Shown here: positions 33,001 through 41,359 of the stretch, one piece after another
How positions within the stretch are numbered: position 1 is the first letter of the stretch
Layout: every line of letters starts with the position of its first letter
Assembly: GCF_037176765.1 (NCBI RefSeq)
Contig: NC_090024.1
Span: 61,043,361-61,107,360, forward strand
From: Anolis sagrei
Taxonomy: Eukaryota; Chordata; Lepidosauria; Squamata; Anolidae
Length of the DNA: 64,000 bases
Direction: 5' to 3'
Notes under the pieces: model-generated
What the model was told of the DNA's origin: nothing
The model's database searches: none
Seen by the model: the letters and a program-made list of their open reading frames with translations, nothing else
Position numbers and translations under genes: made by a program

Positions 33001-36000
33001 TTTCCTCCACCACCACAGTCCAAAAACATCTATCTTCATTCACTCAGCCTTCCTTATGGTCCAGCTCTCACACCCATAGGTTACTATGAGGAATACAATT
33101 GCTTTAACTATGCAGATCTTGGTTGCCAGTGTGATGTCTCTACTCTTCACTATTTTATCGAGATTGGCCATTGCTCTCCTCCCAAGAAGTAAACATCTTC
33201 TGATTTGCTGGCTGCAGTCTGCATCTGTAGTAATCTTTGAACCTAGAAATACAAAGTCTGCCACTTCCTCCACGTTTTCTCCCTCTATCTGCCAGTTATC
33301 AATCTGTTTGGCTGCCATAATCTAGGGTTTTTTTAATGTTTAACTGCAACCCAGCGTTTGCATTTTCTTCTTTCACCTTGGTTAGAAGGCTCCTCAGCTC
33401 CTCCTCGCTTTCAGCCATCAAAGTGGTGTAATCTGCATATCTAAGGTTGTTAATGTTTCTTCCAGCAATTTTAACTGCACCCTTGGATTCTGTATGTGTT
33501 CTGCATACAAGTTGAATAGGTTGGGTTAGAGTATACAGCCTGGTTGTACTCCTTTCCCAATCTTGAACCAGTCTGTTATTCTGTGGTCTGTTCTTACTGT
33601 TGCTACTTGGTCATTATACAGATTCCTCAGGAGACAGACAAGGTGGCTTGGTACCCCCATCCCACCAAGAATTTGCCACAGTTTATTATGATTCACCCAG
33701 TCAAAGGCTTTAGAATTGTCAATAAAACAGAAATAGACGTTTTTCTGAAATTCCCTGCCTTTTTCCATTATCCAGTGGATATTGGCAATTTGATCTCTCG
33801 TTCCTCTGCCTTTTCTAAACCCAGCTTGAACATCTGGCAACTCTCGCTCCATGTATTGCTGGAGTCTTCCTTGCAGGATCTTGAGCATTACCTTACTGGC
33901 ATGAGAAATAAGTGCCACTCTACGAATGTTTGAGCATTCTTTAGTGTTTTCCTTTTTTGTTATGGGGATATAAGTGAATTTGGCCATTCTTGTGTTTTCC
34001 ATATTTGCTGACATATGGCATGCATCACCTCTTTGTATATATGCCTGAATTCATGTTGGAAAAAGTTTGGCCCTCAAGATATTGCACTACCTACAACCTG
34101 GCCAACACTGACAACAGTTAAGGATGATGGGAGTTGTAGTATACATAATCTGGTGGGCCATATATCATTCTTTATAAGCACTACCCTTGTTTATTCGTTC
34201 CATTACCTTTCCTTCCTGCTTGGCCCATAAATCCCAAACAGCATTCAGAATGGCAGCCGTGGCCAAATGCACAGCTCCTTTTTCTGGGCCAATCTGTTGA
34301 CAAAAAAAATCATCATGGATAAGATAACTATAGAGAAAAAATGTAACTTGACTTTTCCCAATGGTCTATTACAGCAATTCTCAGTACTATAGTGCATTCC
34401 TGTAACCATTAGCAGCTGGAGAGAAAAGGGTATATCTAGTTGCAGTTCTAAAGCCAGGAGAAAATATCCAACATTGTTCTGCTAGATCACAATGCTGTTA
34501 CAATCTGAAGATCAAAGAAGACAACATTTGTTTATTTTCTTCCAGATGCTAAACCTCAGCTTATTCTATTTTATGTTGCCAAAATAAATCCAGCCCATTT
34601 TATGATATGGTAAACCGCTTGGATCTTTGCAGTGTTTATCAGACATATTCTGCAAATATTTTCACAAAAGACAAGCAGCAAGATTTAGAATTCAGGTCCA
34701 TTTACATAGTAATTTACAGGTAGTATTCACTAACATGCTCCCACATAAATATACAAACAGAAATGTTCAAAGGGTCTATGAGCCTCTCTCTTATTACTGC
34801 CTATGACTAGGATGGCTAACATTTCTAAGTTGAGACATTTGAAAGCCTGTCCCTATATTTTCAGCCATTTACCAGATTCATCTTGTTTGTTTTGGGAAGG
34901 TATGACCTTTTAGAGATCATAACCTTTTGGAAAACAAGGCATCTCCGTAGCCTTTCAGAAGCATGACCCTTTTGGAGTTTAATTGACATTTACACTATTT
35001 AGAATAACCGTAACCTTTTGTAAAGTATGATCTTCCTGAGAAGAGTTAAACACTCATTTGAGTGAATCTTCTCTTTAGTGGTAAATATCCACTAGTATTC
35101 ATGCAAGGCAAATTAGGCTTCTCAGTTGTTAGACTGATATACCTGGCATATCTTTTTCAACTGTTAGGAAAAAAAGATATGCCAATGCATAAAATATATA
35201 GCAGATCTTCAGAAGTGTTATTTCAGTGGCCTAAAAAACATCTATTCTCTCATAAATATATTGGTTTTTAAATCATGCTCTCAAGAGACCAAAAATAAAT
35301 AGTCTTTGTTAAAAGTAACATAATTGATTTACTTACAAACTTAATGTGCTTAGCATACAGGTACATTTCTTATTGGTTGAGAGTTTAAACAGTAAGTTCT
35401 CTAAAGCGTTCTGTTTTAGTCTTTTCTTTGTTGCATTCAGGTTAACACTCTCTTTAGTCTAATATACATTACTGAACATTGACTCAATAAGGACTGACTA
35501 TTCACTGCAATACACTGACACTACCAACCACATATTGTACCGACTGACTTCTAAACTGTACTGTTTCTAATGCAAATTCTAACAACTGTACTAACTTCTA
35601 CAAATGGAGTCTGTTTGAATAGTCCCAGATCTAGAGTTAAGGGAAAACTACATACTAAAGCATATACATACAATATAGTAAGCAATCACAATTACATACA
35701 TAACAAATAACTAGTATAGGAGGCTTGTAGAAGGTTGCTATTTCCAACAGTTTGAAGGTTTCTTAGGCCCCTTTCACACAGCTGAATAAAATCCCACATT
35801 TTCTGAACTGAGTTACTGTATTTTGCATAACTTAGTTCAAAGCAGATATTGTGGGATTTTCTGCCTTGGTGTTCTGTGTTATATGGCTGTGTGAAAGGGC
35901 CCCTAGTGAATTGTGACCATTCAATTTTTTATATTCAATGTGATATACATACACATAGATCTCTAGTTGAATGGAAAAACACAAGCCATATTTCTTGATT

Positions 36001-38201
36001 CACAAGAAGAATGTCACTTCTTGGTTTTCTGCTTTATTCATTGATCTTTTTTCCAATGAGAGAATCAATATCCAATCTATAGTTTACTATAGAATAAAAG
36101 ATTCATAGAGTTGGAATAGGCAATAAGGACCATCCAGTCCAGCCTCATTCTGCCTTGCCAGAACACACAATCAGAGCACCCCTGACAGATGGCCATCCAG
36201 CCTCTGCTTTAAAACCTCTTAAGGAGGAGACTCTACCACTCTGCTGAACAGCTCTTACTATCAGAAAATTCTTCCAAATGTTTAAGTGGAATATTTTTTT
36301 CCAACAATTTGAATCCTTTGCTCTGTATCCTATTCTTCAGAGGAGCAGAAATGTTCATTATTGTCAACTTGGAAATTAAAACTTCGTTGTACTTATTCAT
36401 TAGCCTTATTACAAATGCTATGAACCAGCTTACCCATCGGAGTTGCCCATCACTGGTGAGTTGCCTGTAGAAACCTCTAAAATCGGAGATGATTTCATCC
36501 AAATCTCTATTAATCACATGAGCCGAGAGAGCACCAATGGCACAAGCAACTGTAAAATAAAGTAATGAAAAATGTTTGGCTTCTGTATTTCCTGTATTGT
36601 TTTAGACCTCAGTGATTTCAGGAAAAAAATAGCCTGGAAGGTTGAATATTTAAACTACTTTACAAAAAGAACACAGATGGCAAGGGATCTTGCATAGCTC
36701 TTAGCAACCTGGCATTAAGTATTATTTCACTACTAAATTGTTGAACTTTATAAATTGCTGCTTTACTGAACCTGACTCAAGGGGACCAGCAATAAGATAA
36801 TGGAAAATTACAATATGATACAAAATGCCCAAATTAAAAAAACAACAACAAAAGAAACCAAAAATCTGCCAGCTGAACCGAAAACTACCAGATGTCTTGA
36901 GAAGACTGCTGCAGGGCAACACAAAAATCAAATATAGAAGAGAAGCAACATTTAACCCCAAAACAGCCATAAAAAGGGTATTCTTCTGAATTCCTGCTAA
37001 GCATATATTGGTAGGACACAGACACAATAGTCCTTTTTGCTGTCCTGGAGACTAGGACGTAGAACTACAGAAAAGGGGATTCCACCTGAACATGAGGAAG
37101 AACTTCTTAAATGTGAGAGCTGTTCAGCAGTGGAACTCTCTGCCCCAGAGTGTGGTGGAGGCTCCTTCTTTGGAAGCTTTTAAACAGAGGCTGGATGGCC
37201 ATCTGTCGGGGGTGCTCTGAATGCAATTTTCCCGCTTCTAGTGCAGGGGGGTTGGACTGGATGGCCCACAAGGTCTCTTCCAACTCTATGAGTCTATGAT
37301 TCTAAGTTCATAGGACAGACAACCTGGCCTCTGCTCATTTTATGACATTAGATTAGTGTTTCAAGAGACAAACCAGAGTAGATAACCACACCTACCTTCA
37401 CTCAAATAATTTTTCACAGCTTTTGAACCCTTTCCAGTGCAGCTAATGTCCAAAAAGTGGTGCAATGCTAAACAATTACACCAAAGGGAGTTCCCTACCA
37501 CAAGATATAGAGATTGACACTAGCTTAGATGGCTTTAAAGGGAAAGAAAACCAGCATGGTGTAATGATTTGACTGTTTCACGTTTTGGATCTATGACTTA
37601 TGAAACTTCTTCTAAGACTAAGAGAGCAAGATATAATTGTTCTGGAATGTAGTTAACAGAAGCCCATTAAATGGTACTCAAGGCAGTAAATTGCAACATT
37701 TACACTTGCCTCAAGCAGACAAGAGTTCTTTCTCCCACCCTGGACCTTCCACCACAGATATATAAACTTCACTTGCCTAGTTCTGAACAAACCTCACAAC
37801 CTCTGACGATGCCTGCCAAAGATGTGGGCAAAATGTCAGGAGAGAATGCTTCTGGAACATGGCCATACAGCCTGGAAAACTCACAGCAATCCAGCAACCC
37901 AGTCATGAAAACCTTTGACAACACAGAAAGCCAACTTGTTTGTGATAGCGTTGAAAGACTGGACAGGCCTTATGATTTGACCCAGGCTGGCTTTTTGCAT
38001 TGCATACAGCTTGATTATTCATTCTCCTAATTGTTTCTGATTTCTAGGCTTCATGTTTAGTTGTAGATTCCAACAGCAAATTTTGAAAGTTTTGTTAGAG
38101 TTCTGAAATTTTCACCAGAATTTTAGAAACACTTTAGAAGCAAAACATCAGCGACCCCTAGTTTTGTAAATACTTTAGAACCATGGATTGCCCATGCCTA
38201 A

Positions 38202-38244
<43 letters not shown>

Positions 38245-41128
38245 ATAGAAGACGCTCTCTTCTTTCTTTCCCCACTATCTCTTTTTAAGGATTTTAAAAA
38301 TATTTCATTATTCCTCTAGACCAAGCCTGCACAACTTGGAAGCAGTATTGGGCTGAAATTAGATTGGCTACGTCTCATGTTTTTTAGCACTTCACTTTCC
38401 AGGAAAGGTGCAATTAATGATTCATTAGGATTGTTATTGTCATTTCAAGTCATTTTAGAGTCCAAGTCCATGAGGTCACAAAGAGTCGGAAGCGACTAAA
38501 CGAATAAACAACAAAAATTGTAATTTCAAGTCATTTTAGACTTAGGGTGACCCTAAGGCAACCCTACCACAGAATTTTCTTGTCATGATTAATTCAAAAG
38601 AGATTTGTCTTTGTCTTCTTCTGAGGTTGAGAGAGTGTGACTTGCCTAAAGTTGTCCAGTGGGTTCAGAACTACAGTCTGAGGTTAAAACCACTACATAA
38701 CATTGCTGAATCCCCTTCCTTCCTTCCTTCCTTTTCATAGAATCATAGAGTTGGAAGAGACTTCATGGGCCATCCAGTCCATCCCCCTGCCAAGAAGCAG
38801 GAAAATTGCATTCAAGGCACCCCTGACAGATGGCCATCCAGCCTCTGTTTAAAAGCTTCCAAACACTCTGGGGCAGAGAGTTCCGCTGCTGAACAGCTCT
38901 CGCAGTCAGGAAGGTCTTCCTAATGTTCAGATGAAATCTCCTTTCATGTAGTTTGAAGCCATTGTTCCACATCCTAGTCTCCAGGAGAGCAGAAAACAAG
39001 CTTGCTCCCTCCTCCCAATGACTTCCCCTCCCATATGTATACATAACCATCATGTCTCCTCTCAGCCTTCTCTTCTTCAAGCTAAACATGCCCAGCTCTT
39101 TAAGCCGCTCCTCATAGGGCTTGTTCTCCAGACCCTTTATCATTTTAGTCACCCTCCTCTGGACACATTCTAGCTTGTCAACATCTCTCTTCAATTGTGG
39201 TGCCCAGAATTGTACACAATTCCGGGTGTGGTCTAACCAAGGCAGAATAGAGGGGTAGCATGACTTCCTTGGATCTAGACACCATACTCCTATTGATGCA
39301 GGCCAAAATCCCATTGGCTTTTTTTGCCGCCACATCACATTGTTGGCTCATGTTTAACTTGTTGTCCTCGAGGACGCCAAGATCTTTTTCACGCGTACTG
39401 CTCTTGAGCCATGTGTCCCCCATCTTTGCATTTCATTTTTTTCTGCCGAAGTGGAGTATCTTGCATTTGTCCCTGTTGAACTTCATTACACCTATTGCAA
39501 CTTCATAAACAGTACAGCATGAGCTTACCCACTTCTGTGCCTTTGCCCAGTGTGAATGTTAAGCCGTAGCCTTTGAGCCCATCCGGGGCATCTGTCTGTA
39601 TGACAACGTAGGCTGCAGAATAGTCTGGATCTGGGTGCTGAAGAGAAAGGCAGAAACTCACAAGCATGATGTAAACAACACAATCCCTTTTACACACTGA
39701 ATATACGCTTGCACATGACAACCTGGAGAAGACTATTTTTGTGGAAGCCGACAGCTCCTAGAAACTATGACGACTGTGTAATTTCAAGATCATGGTCCTG
39801 GAAAATATATAATTCATTCTGGACTGCATCCACAGAAACTCATGCATTTTTTTTTAAGGCTCGTCTTAAAGGTACTGCAGTCTGTCACTATCTTTTACTG
39901 CAGTGGATCGATGCTATGGAAGCTGGGAATGAGGCACCAGCACCATTTGTAAGAGCAGGCTAACCACCTTGTAACGCTACAACTCCCATGAACCCATAGC
40001 ATCGATCCACGGCAGTTAAAAATGGTGAGAGACTGCATTAATTCTACAGTGTTTACACTCTGGGTGACTCAGAGTTTTGCATTCTTTACAAGTTTTCGCC
40101 AAAGGTATTTTGTTCTTGATTACACAAGAACATTTGAAAACGTGCTGTTCCTGGTTTGAAAATTTTATTTCTGGCTTAATTGTGCGGTACTTCCTTCAAA
40201 AGTTGTTGCCATACTCCAGAAACTTCATTTTTGTGGCTGCTGCAAACTGAATTGTGATGTCGATGGCCGGAATCACTGGGTTGTTGTGAGTTTTCCAGGC
40301 TGTATGGCTATGTTCCAGAAGCATTTGCTCCTGACGTTTCACCCACATCTATGGCAGGCAACCTCAGAGATTGTGAGCTATATTGGAAACTAAGTAAGGG
40401 AGGATTATATATCTGTGGAAGGTCCAGGGTGGAAGAAAGAACTCCCACAAGCGTCGGAATCACTGAGTTGTTGTGAGTTTTCCAGGCTGTATGGCCATGT
40501 TCCAGAAGCATTCTCTCCTGACATTTCACCCACATCTACAGCCAGCAACCTCAGAGTCTGAGAGGTATATTGGAAACTAAGTAAGGGAGGATTATATATC
40601 TCTGGATGGTCCAGGGTGGAAGAAAGGATGTTTTACCACAAACGTGATAAAACATCAAAACATCCAGGCATCCTGTGGGCAACGTCCTTGCAGACGGTCA
40701 ATTATCTCACACCAGAAGCGACTTGCAGTTTCTCAAGTCATTCCTGACATGAAAAAAAGAAAGAAAAAAACCACCCATGTTTTTATGAGAGATCCAAATA
40801 GGAAATGACATTTATAGCCCAAGAACAAAAAAAAATGTGTTACATAAGTGTTATTAGGCAAGCTGGGCTGGGGCTCCTGGGAGTTGAAGTAACTCTTTGC
40901 AGCACTATCTGCCATGTGCTTTTTGAAGAGGAGTTGAAGTCCTTGTAAGACTTCAACTCCCAGGGTTCCAGAACACTGAGCCTTGGAAGGGGAAGCGTTC
41001 ATTCCCAGAGGCATCCATCCCCCACTGTGGCTTTTGCAGCTTACCATGGCGTCAGAGCCGTGGTGATCCAAGGAGGTGGGGAATCGGACGTCGCTCACGG
41101 TCAAAGCCGTGATCCGGCCCCTTGCCAT
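17971..41128 (-). CDS. ENOSF1: Enolase superfamily member 1, L-fuconate dehydratase, complete
   Basis: Removes water from L-fuconate to give 2-keto-3-deoxy-L-fuconate in L-fucose breakdown; Mg2+-dependent, mandelate-racemase subgroup; human forms were first named rTS. Sixteen coding exons, in transcript order: 41128-41045, 39637-39529, 36549-36434, 34293-34207, 31824-31798, 30535-30463, 28480-28442, 28191-28109, 26734-26700, 25288-25201, 23705-23571, 22828-22787, 21318-21189, 20359-20260, 19536-19455, 18084-17971. All are AG/GT and in phase; 1344 nt, 447 aa (human 443). Catalytic set: Lys220/Lys222 in FKVKVGADL, Asp250 in LDANQRW, Glu276 in [10 protein letters not shown], Glu305 in ATGEQ, His355 in CPHAGG; these match human K220, D250, E276, E305 and H355. 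Three exons are very small (27, 39, 35 bp). Start is [17 protein letters not shown]. It faces TYMS tail to tail. Confidence 0.97.
18358..18774. mobile_element. hAT MITE (outer) carrying a nested hAT
   Basis: Termini CAGGCATGGGCAAACTTTGG and CCAAGGTTTGCCCATGCCTG. Flanks TAATAAAG and TACTAGAG agree at 6 of 8. It is split by the element at 18427-18701. ENOSF1 intron 15, minus-strand sense. Confidence 0.85.
18427..18701. mobile_element. Nested hAT MITE with exact 8-bp duplication
   Basis: Termini CAGGCCCGTAGCC and GGCTACATGCCTG. AGCCAGTA occurs on both sides (18419-18426 and 18702-18709), a perfect target duplication. Long G and C runs lie just inside each end. Confidence 0.9.
19083..19408 (-). 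mobile_element. Sauria-type SINE, near full-length
   Basis: On the minus strand the tRNA-like head includes GGTGCAGCATTCAACTGC and AAAGGTCAGCGGTTTGAATC (B box); the tail reads AGTTGGACATGACTTGACTT then AATGTCAGGGGAAAAC. The tail resembles BovB. ENOSF1 intron 15. Confidence 0.8.
19455..19536 (-). CDS. ENOSF1: ENOSF1 coding exon 15 (residues 383-410)
   Basis: [20 protein letters not shown] then NASYMPPQ. 82 bp. Confidence 0.96.
20260..20359 (-). CDS. ENOSF1: ENOSF1 coding exon 14, catalytic His (residues 350-382)
   Basis: [20 protein letters not shown] then [13 protein letters not shown]. His355 is the general acid/base. 100 bp. Confidence 0.97.
20447..21055 (+). mobile_element. SPIN/OposCharlie-like hAT element
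   Basis: CAGTGATTCTCAACCTTCCT at the left, AGGTTGGGAAACACTG at the right. The block CAGTTCCTCATGTTGTGGTG matches from memory the SPIN consensus. Flanks TTCTAGGA and TTCTAGAG match at 6 of 8. ENOSF1 intron 13. Confidence 0.8.
21189..21318 (-). CDS. ENOSF1: ENOSF1 coding exon 13 (residues 307-349)
   Basis: [20 protein letters not shown] then [20 protein letters not shown]. 130 bp, nearly identical to the human segment. Confidence 0.97.
22088..22663. mobile_element. TA-flanked DNA element T1, second copy
   Basis: TACCGTTTATACTCGGGTAT at the left and TTGAGTATATACGGTA at the right. The interior is the reverse complement of the 13541 copy, with (ATT)n expansion. ENOSF1 intron 12. Confidence 0.7.
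22787..22828 (-). CDS. ENOSF1: ENOSF1 coding exon 12 (residues 293-306)
   Basis: 42 bp encoding [14 protein letters not shown]; Glu305 is the third metal ligand. Donor CAA|GTGAGT. Confidence 0.95.
23571..23705 (-). CDS. ENOSF1: ENOSF1 coding exon 11, metal ligands (residues 248-292)
   Basis: [20 protein letters not shown], then [20 protein letters not shown]. Asp250 and Glu276 are Mg2+ ligands. 135 bp. Confidence 0.97.
24332..24513. mobile_element. TA-flanked DNA element T2
   Basis: TACAGTATATTCTGGCATAT and CTTATATGCCGGAATATACGG are inverted repeats with TA at each end; internal GTCGTCTTATAC repeats. Related in style but not sequence to T1. ENOSF1 intron 10. Confidence 0.6.
25201..25288 (-). 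CDS. ENOSF1: ENOSF1 coding exon 10, KxK motif (residues 218-247)
   Basis: [20 protein letters not shown] then EMIGPENIL. Lys220 and Lys222 form the catalytic KxK pair. Donor CTG|GTATAT. Confidence 0.96.
25448..25803. mobile_element. Palindromic repeat family P, copy with both arms
   Basis: Left arm TTGCTGTGAGTTTTCCAGGC...TCTCACGATGTTTCACCC; right arm AACGTCAGGAGAGAATGCTT...CAGCAACCCAGTGATTCTGG. The middle keeps TTTATATATCTGTGGAAGG. ENOSF1 intron 9. Confidence 0.75.
26700..26734 (-). CDS. ENOSF1: ENOSF1 microexon 9 (residues 207-217)
   Basis: 35 bp encoding [11 protein letters not shown] and two bases of Arg218. Acceptor TTGGCAG, donor GTACGG. Confidence 0.9.
26793..27042 (+). mobile_element. 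tRNA-derived SINE, family B, full-length
   Basis: GAGCTGCAGTGGCGCAATCG, B box GGTTCAAATCTGT, tail CTTAAGTTGCTTCTGATGCA then A-rich. ENOSF1 intron 8. Confidence 0.8.
27447..27738 (-). mobile_element. Sauria-type SINE, near full-length
   Basis: The plus strand starts AAGGTTTCCCCTGACATTAA and ends CAGCGATTTAACCCACTGTG. Internal block CATGTGGCCGGCATGACTGC is shared with the 6471 and 19083 copies. ENOSF1 intron 8. Confidence 0.8.
28109..28191 (-). CDS. ENOSF1: ENOSF1 coding exon 8 (residues 179-206)
   Basis: [20 protein letters not shown] then YPDQQLKQ. 83 bp, donor CAG|GTTTGG. Confidence 0.94.
28442..28480 (-). CDS. ENOSF1: ENOSF1 microexon 7 (residues 166-178)
   Basis: 39 bp encoding [13 protein letters not shown] plus one base of the next codon; human EILQKGQIGKKERE. 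Acceptor CTATTAG, donor GTAAGG. Confidence 0.9.
29031..29168 (+). repeat. Duplicated segment, copy 1
   Basis: Shares GACACTACACAAG, CTGCAGTCTCTGTGTGGTTA and TTTTCATCATCAGCCTATTC with the segment at 30018-30165, with scattered substitutions. Confidence 0.8.
30018..30165 (+). repeat. Duplicated segment, copy 2
   Basis: Second copy of the 29031 segment. The flanking CTTCCCATTTGCAATA and GGACTCTTGAAA blocks also repeat, at about 29965-30012 and 30163-30212, giving a local tandem repeat of about 197 bp. Confidence 0.8.
30463..30535 (-). CDS. ENOSF1: ENOSF1 coding exon 6 (residues 142-165)
   Basis: [20 protein letters not shown] then EEAY. 73 bp, donor ATA|GTAAGT. Confidence 0.94.
31219..31368. 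mobile_element. Short palindromic MITE
   Basis: TGGATCTACACTGTCATATA and its mirror TATATCACAGTGTACATCC, with inner opposed AATGCAGATTA and TAATCTGCATT. ENOSF1 intron 5. Confidence 0.65.
31798..31824 (-). CDS. ENOSF1: ENOSF1 microexon 5 (residues 133-141)
   Basis: A 27-bp exon encoding PLWKLLVDM, flanked by TTAAAG acceptor and GTAAGA donor. Human has PVWKLLVDM here. Confidence 0.9.
31970..32764 (-). mobile_element. L1 LINE, C-terminal ORF2 fragment
   Basis: On the minus strand, frames near 32280-32570 give [20 protein letters not shown], the Cys/HMWWECE motif of L1 ORF2 C-termini, and [20 protein letters not shown] after a frame shift. The 3' end is a T-rich run (plus strand) near 31975-32010. 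Adjoins a BovB fragment in the same orientation. ENOSF1 intron 4. Confidence 0.8.
32765..34050 (-). mobile_element. BovB (RTE) LINE fragment, reverse transcriptase
   Basis: The minus frame 34014-33526 reads [60 protein letters not shown] and [15 protein letters not shown] blocks up to motif B. The YADD position, near 33420-33440, reads YADYTTLM, so an active-site Asp is lost. Further on come [33 protein letters not shown] and [16 protein letters not shown]. It is 5'-truncated and has several frame breaks. BovB is the classic horizontally transferred LINE of squamates and ruminants. Confidence 0.92.
34055..34165. mobile_element. hAT-like MITE remnant
   Basis: AAAAAGTTTGGCCCTCAAGA on the left and GATGGGAGTTGTAGTATACA on the right resemble the MITE arms elsewhere. 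Ends are worn. Confidence 0.4.
34207..34293 (-). CDS. ENOSF1: ENOSF1 coding exon 4 (residues 104-132)
   Basis: [20 protein letters not shown] then DLWAKQEGK. 87 bp, too short for a long open frame but unmistakable by family match. Confidence 0.96.
35769..35905. mobile_element. Palindromic MITE (CCCTTTCACACAGC type)
   Basis: GGCCCCTTTCACACAGCTGA and GGCTGTGTGAAAGGGCCCC are inverted ends; AATCCCACA and TGTGGGATTTT mirror each other inside. Superfamily not decided. Confidence 0.7.
36108..36300 (-). mobile_element. CR1 LINE 3' end
   Basis: Plus strand ATTCATAGAGTTGGAATAGG, CCATCCAGTCCAGCC, ACAGATGGCCATCCAGCCTC. This is the CR1 3' UTR in reverse; the tract runs up to exon 3. Confidence 0.8.
36434..36549 (-). 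CDS. ENOSF1: ENOSF1 coding exon 3 (residues 65-103)
   Basis: [20 protein letters not shown] then [19 protein letters not shown]. 116 bp, donor TGG|GTAAGC. Confidence 0.96.
37040..37305 (+). mobile_element. CR1 LINE 3' end
   Basis: GGAAGAACTTCTTAAATGTG, CTGTTCAGCAGTGGAACTCT, GGTTGGACTGGATGGCCCAC and a CTATGATTCTAAG tail: ORF2 end plus 3' UTR with octamer-type tail. Confidence 0.85.
37677..37925. mobile_element. Palindromic repeat family P, partial copy
   Basis: Middle plus right arm: GGACCTTCCACCACAGATAT, AATGTCAGGAGAGAATGCTT, GAAAACTCACAGCAATCCAG. ENOSF1 intron 2. Confidence 0.7.
38196..38245. repeat. (ATCT)n microsatellite
   Basis: About eleven tandem ATCT units. ENOSF1 intron 2. Confidence 0.95.
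38460..38522 (+). mobile_element. 63-bp BovB-type tail with 18-bp target duplication
   Basis: GAGGTCACAAAGAGTCGGAA then GCGACTAAACGAATAAACAA is the BovB/BovB-SINE 3' end. ATTTCAAGTCATTTTAGA occurs on both sides (38442-38459 and 38523-38540), the target-primed insertion footprint. Confidence 0.85.
38523..38690 (+). mobile_element. Third SINE-like repeat
   Basis: TTTCAAGTCATTTTAGACTT, GTGACCCTAAGGCAACCCTA, GAGAGTGTGACTTGCCTAAA. Same family as 14890-15045. The BovB tail inserted at its start. Confidence 0.55.
38738..39495 (-). mobile_element. CR1 LINE with C-terminal ORF2
   Basis: The minus frame 39338-38763 encodes [40 protein letters not shown] and [20 protein letters not shown], the CR1 ORF2 C-terminus. 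A second frame (39423-39178) carries an upstream ORF2 piece. The 3' end with the ATAGAGTTGGAAGAGA block lies at 38738. 5'-truncated about 35 bp from the ENOSF1 exon 2 donor. Confidence 0.9.
39529..39637 (-). CDS. ENOSF1: ENOSF1 coding exon 2 (residues 29-64)
   Basis: [20 protein letters not shown] then [16 protein letters not shown]. Donor GTGG|GTAAGC. A CR1 LINE begins within about 40 bp of this donor. Confidence 0.96.
39855..40068. mobile_element. ACTGTAG-type palindromic MITE
   Basis: Opposed GCAGTGGATCGATGCTATGG and CCATAGCATCGATCCACGGC around the centre; right end ATTAATTCTACAGTGTTTAC. ENOSF1 intron 1. Confidence 0.7.
40262..40622. mobile_element. Palindromic repeat family P, two left arms in tandem
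   Basis: Two direct copies (about 40262-40440 and 40450-40622) of GAATCACTGGGTTGTTGTGA/GAATCACTGAGTTGTTGTGA with CCAGAAGCATT and GTTTCACCCACATCTA. Each ends GGTCCAGGGTGGAAGAAAG. ENOSF1 intron 1. Confidence 0.75.
40625..40765 (+). mobile_element. tRNA-derived SINE, family B, 3' half
   Basis: ACATCCAGGCATCCTGTGGG, CACACCAGAAGCGACTTGCA, then an A-rich tail. The tRNA-like head is missing. Confidence 0.7.
41045..41128 (-). CDS. ENOSF1: ENOSF1 coding exon 1 (residues 1-28)
   Basis: [20 protein letters not shown] then DHHGSDAM. Start CAT at 41126-41128 on the plus strand; donor ATG|GTAAGC. Confidence 0.95.
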
Positions 41129-41281
41129 GGCTGCAGGGGTCCCTCTTTCCCCCTCTGCAGGAAGCAGCAGCAGCAGCAACTCCAGCCTTGGTGGGCGTTC
41201 TCTCTCCAACACGGAAGCCAAGGCAGGAGTCAAGCTAAGGGCGGAGTTATTAGAAAGGGGAAGGACTGGGGCGCCTCTAAA

Positions 41282-41340
41282 GCAGGCAAGGGCAAACTTT
41301 TGGAACTTCAGTTCTCACAATTCCCAACAGCCAGTTGGCG
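41282..41340. mobile_element. hAT MITE fragment
   Basis: GCAGGCAAGGGCAAACTTTT and TTCTCACAATTCCCAACAGC: one end of the GGCATGGGCAAA family, upstream of ENOSF1. Confidence 0.55.
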
Positions 41341-41359
41341 GTAATACTGGATTCTGTAA

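Larger units (their letters stand above)
34300..36430. other. ENOSF1 intron 3, mostly unannotated
   Basis: AT-rich intronic DNA. Only a short palindromic MITE (35769-35905) and a reverse CR1 3' end (36108-36290) are recognised. Confidence 0.6.

Noticed and set aside
33526-34014. 162-codon frame as a host gene
   Set aside because: Motifs are those of a BovB reverse transcriptase fragment.
37671-38030. 119-codon frame containing [18 protein letters not shown]
   Set aside because: The same peptide recurs in other frames at copies of the palindromic repeat P; it is repeat-derived.
40733-41233. 166-codon minus-strand frame as a separate gene
   Set aside because: Only residues from MARGRITAL to GSDAM are real, as ENOSF1 exon 1; the rest is 5' UTR and intron read through.
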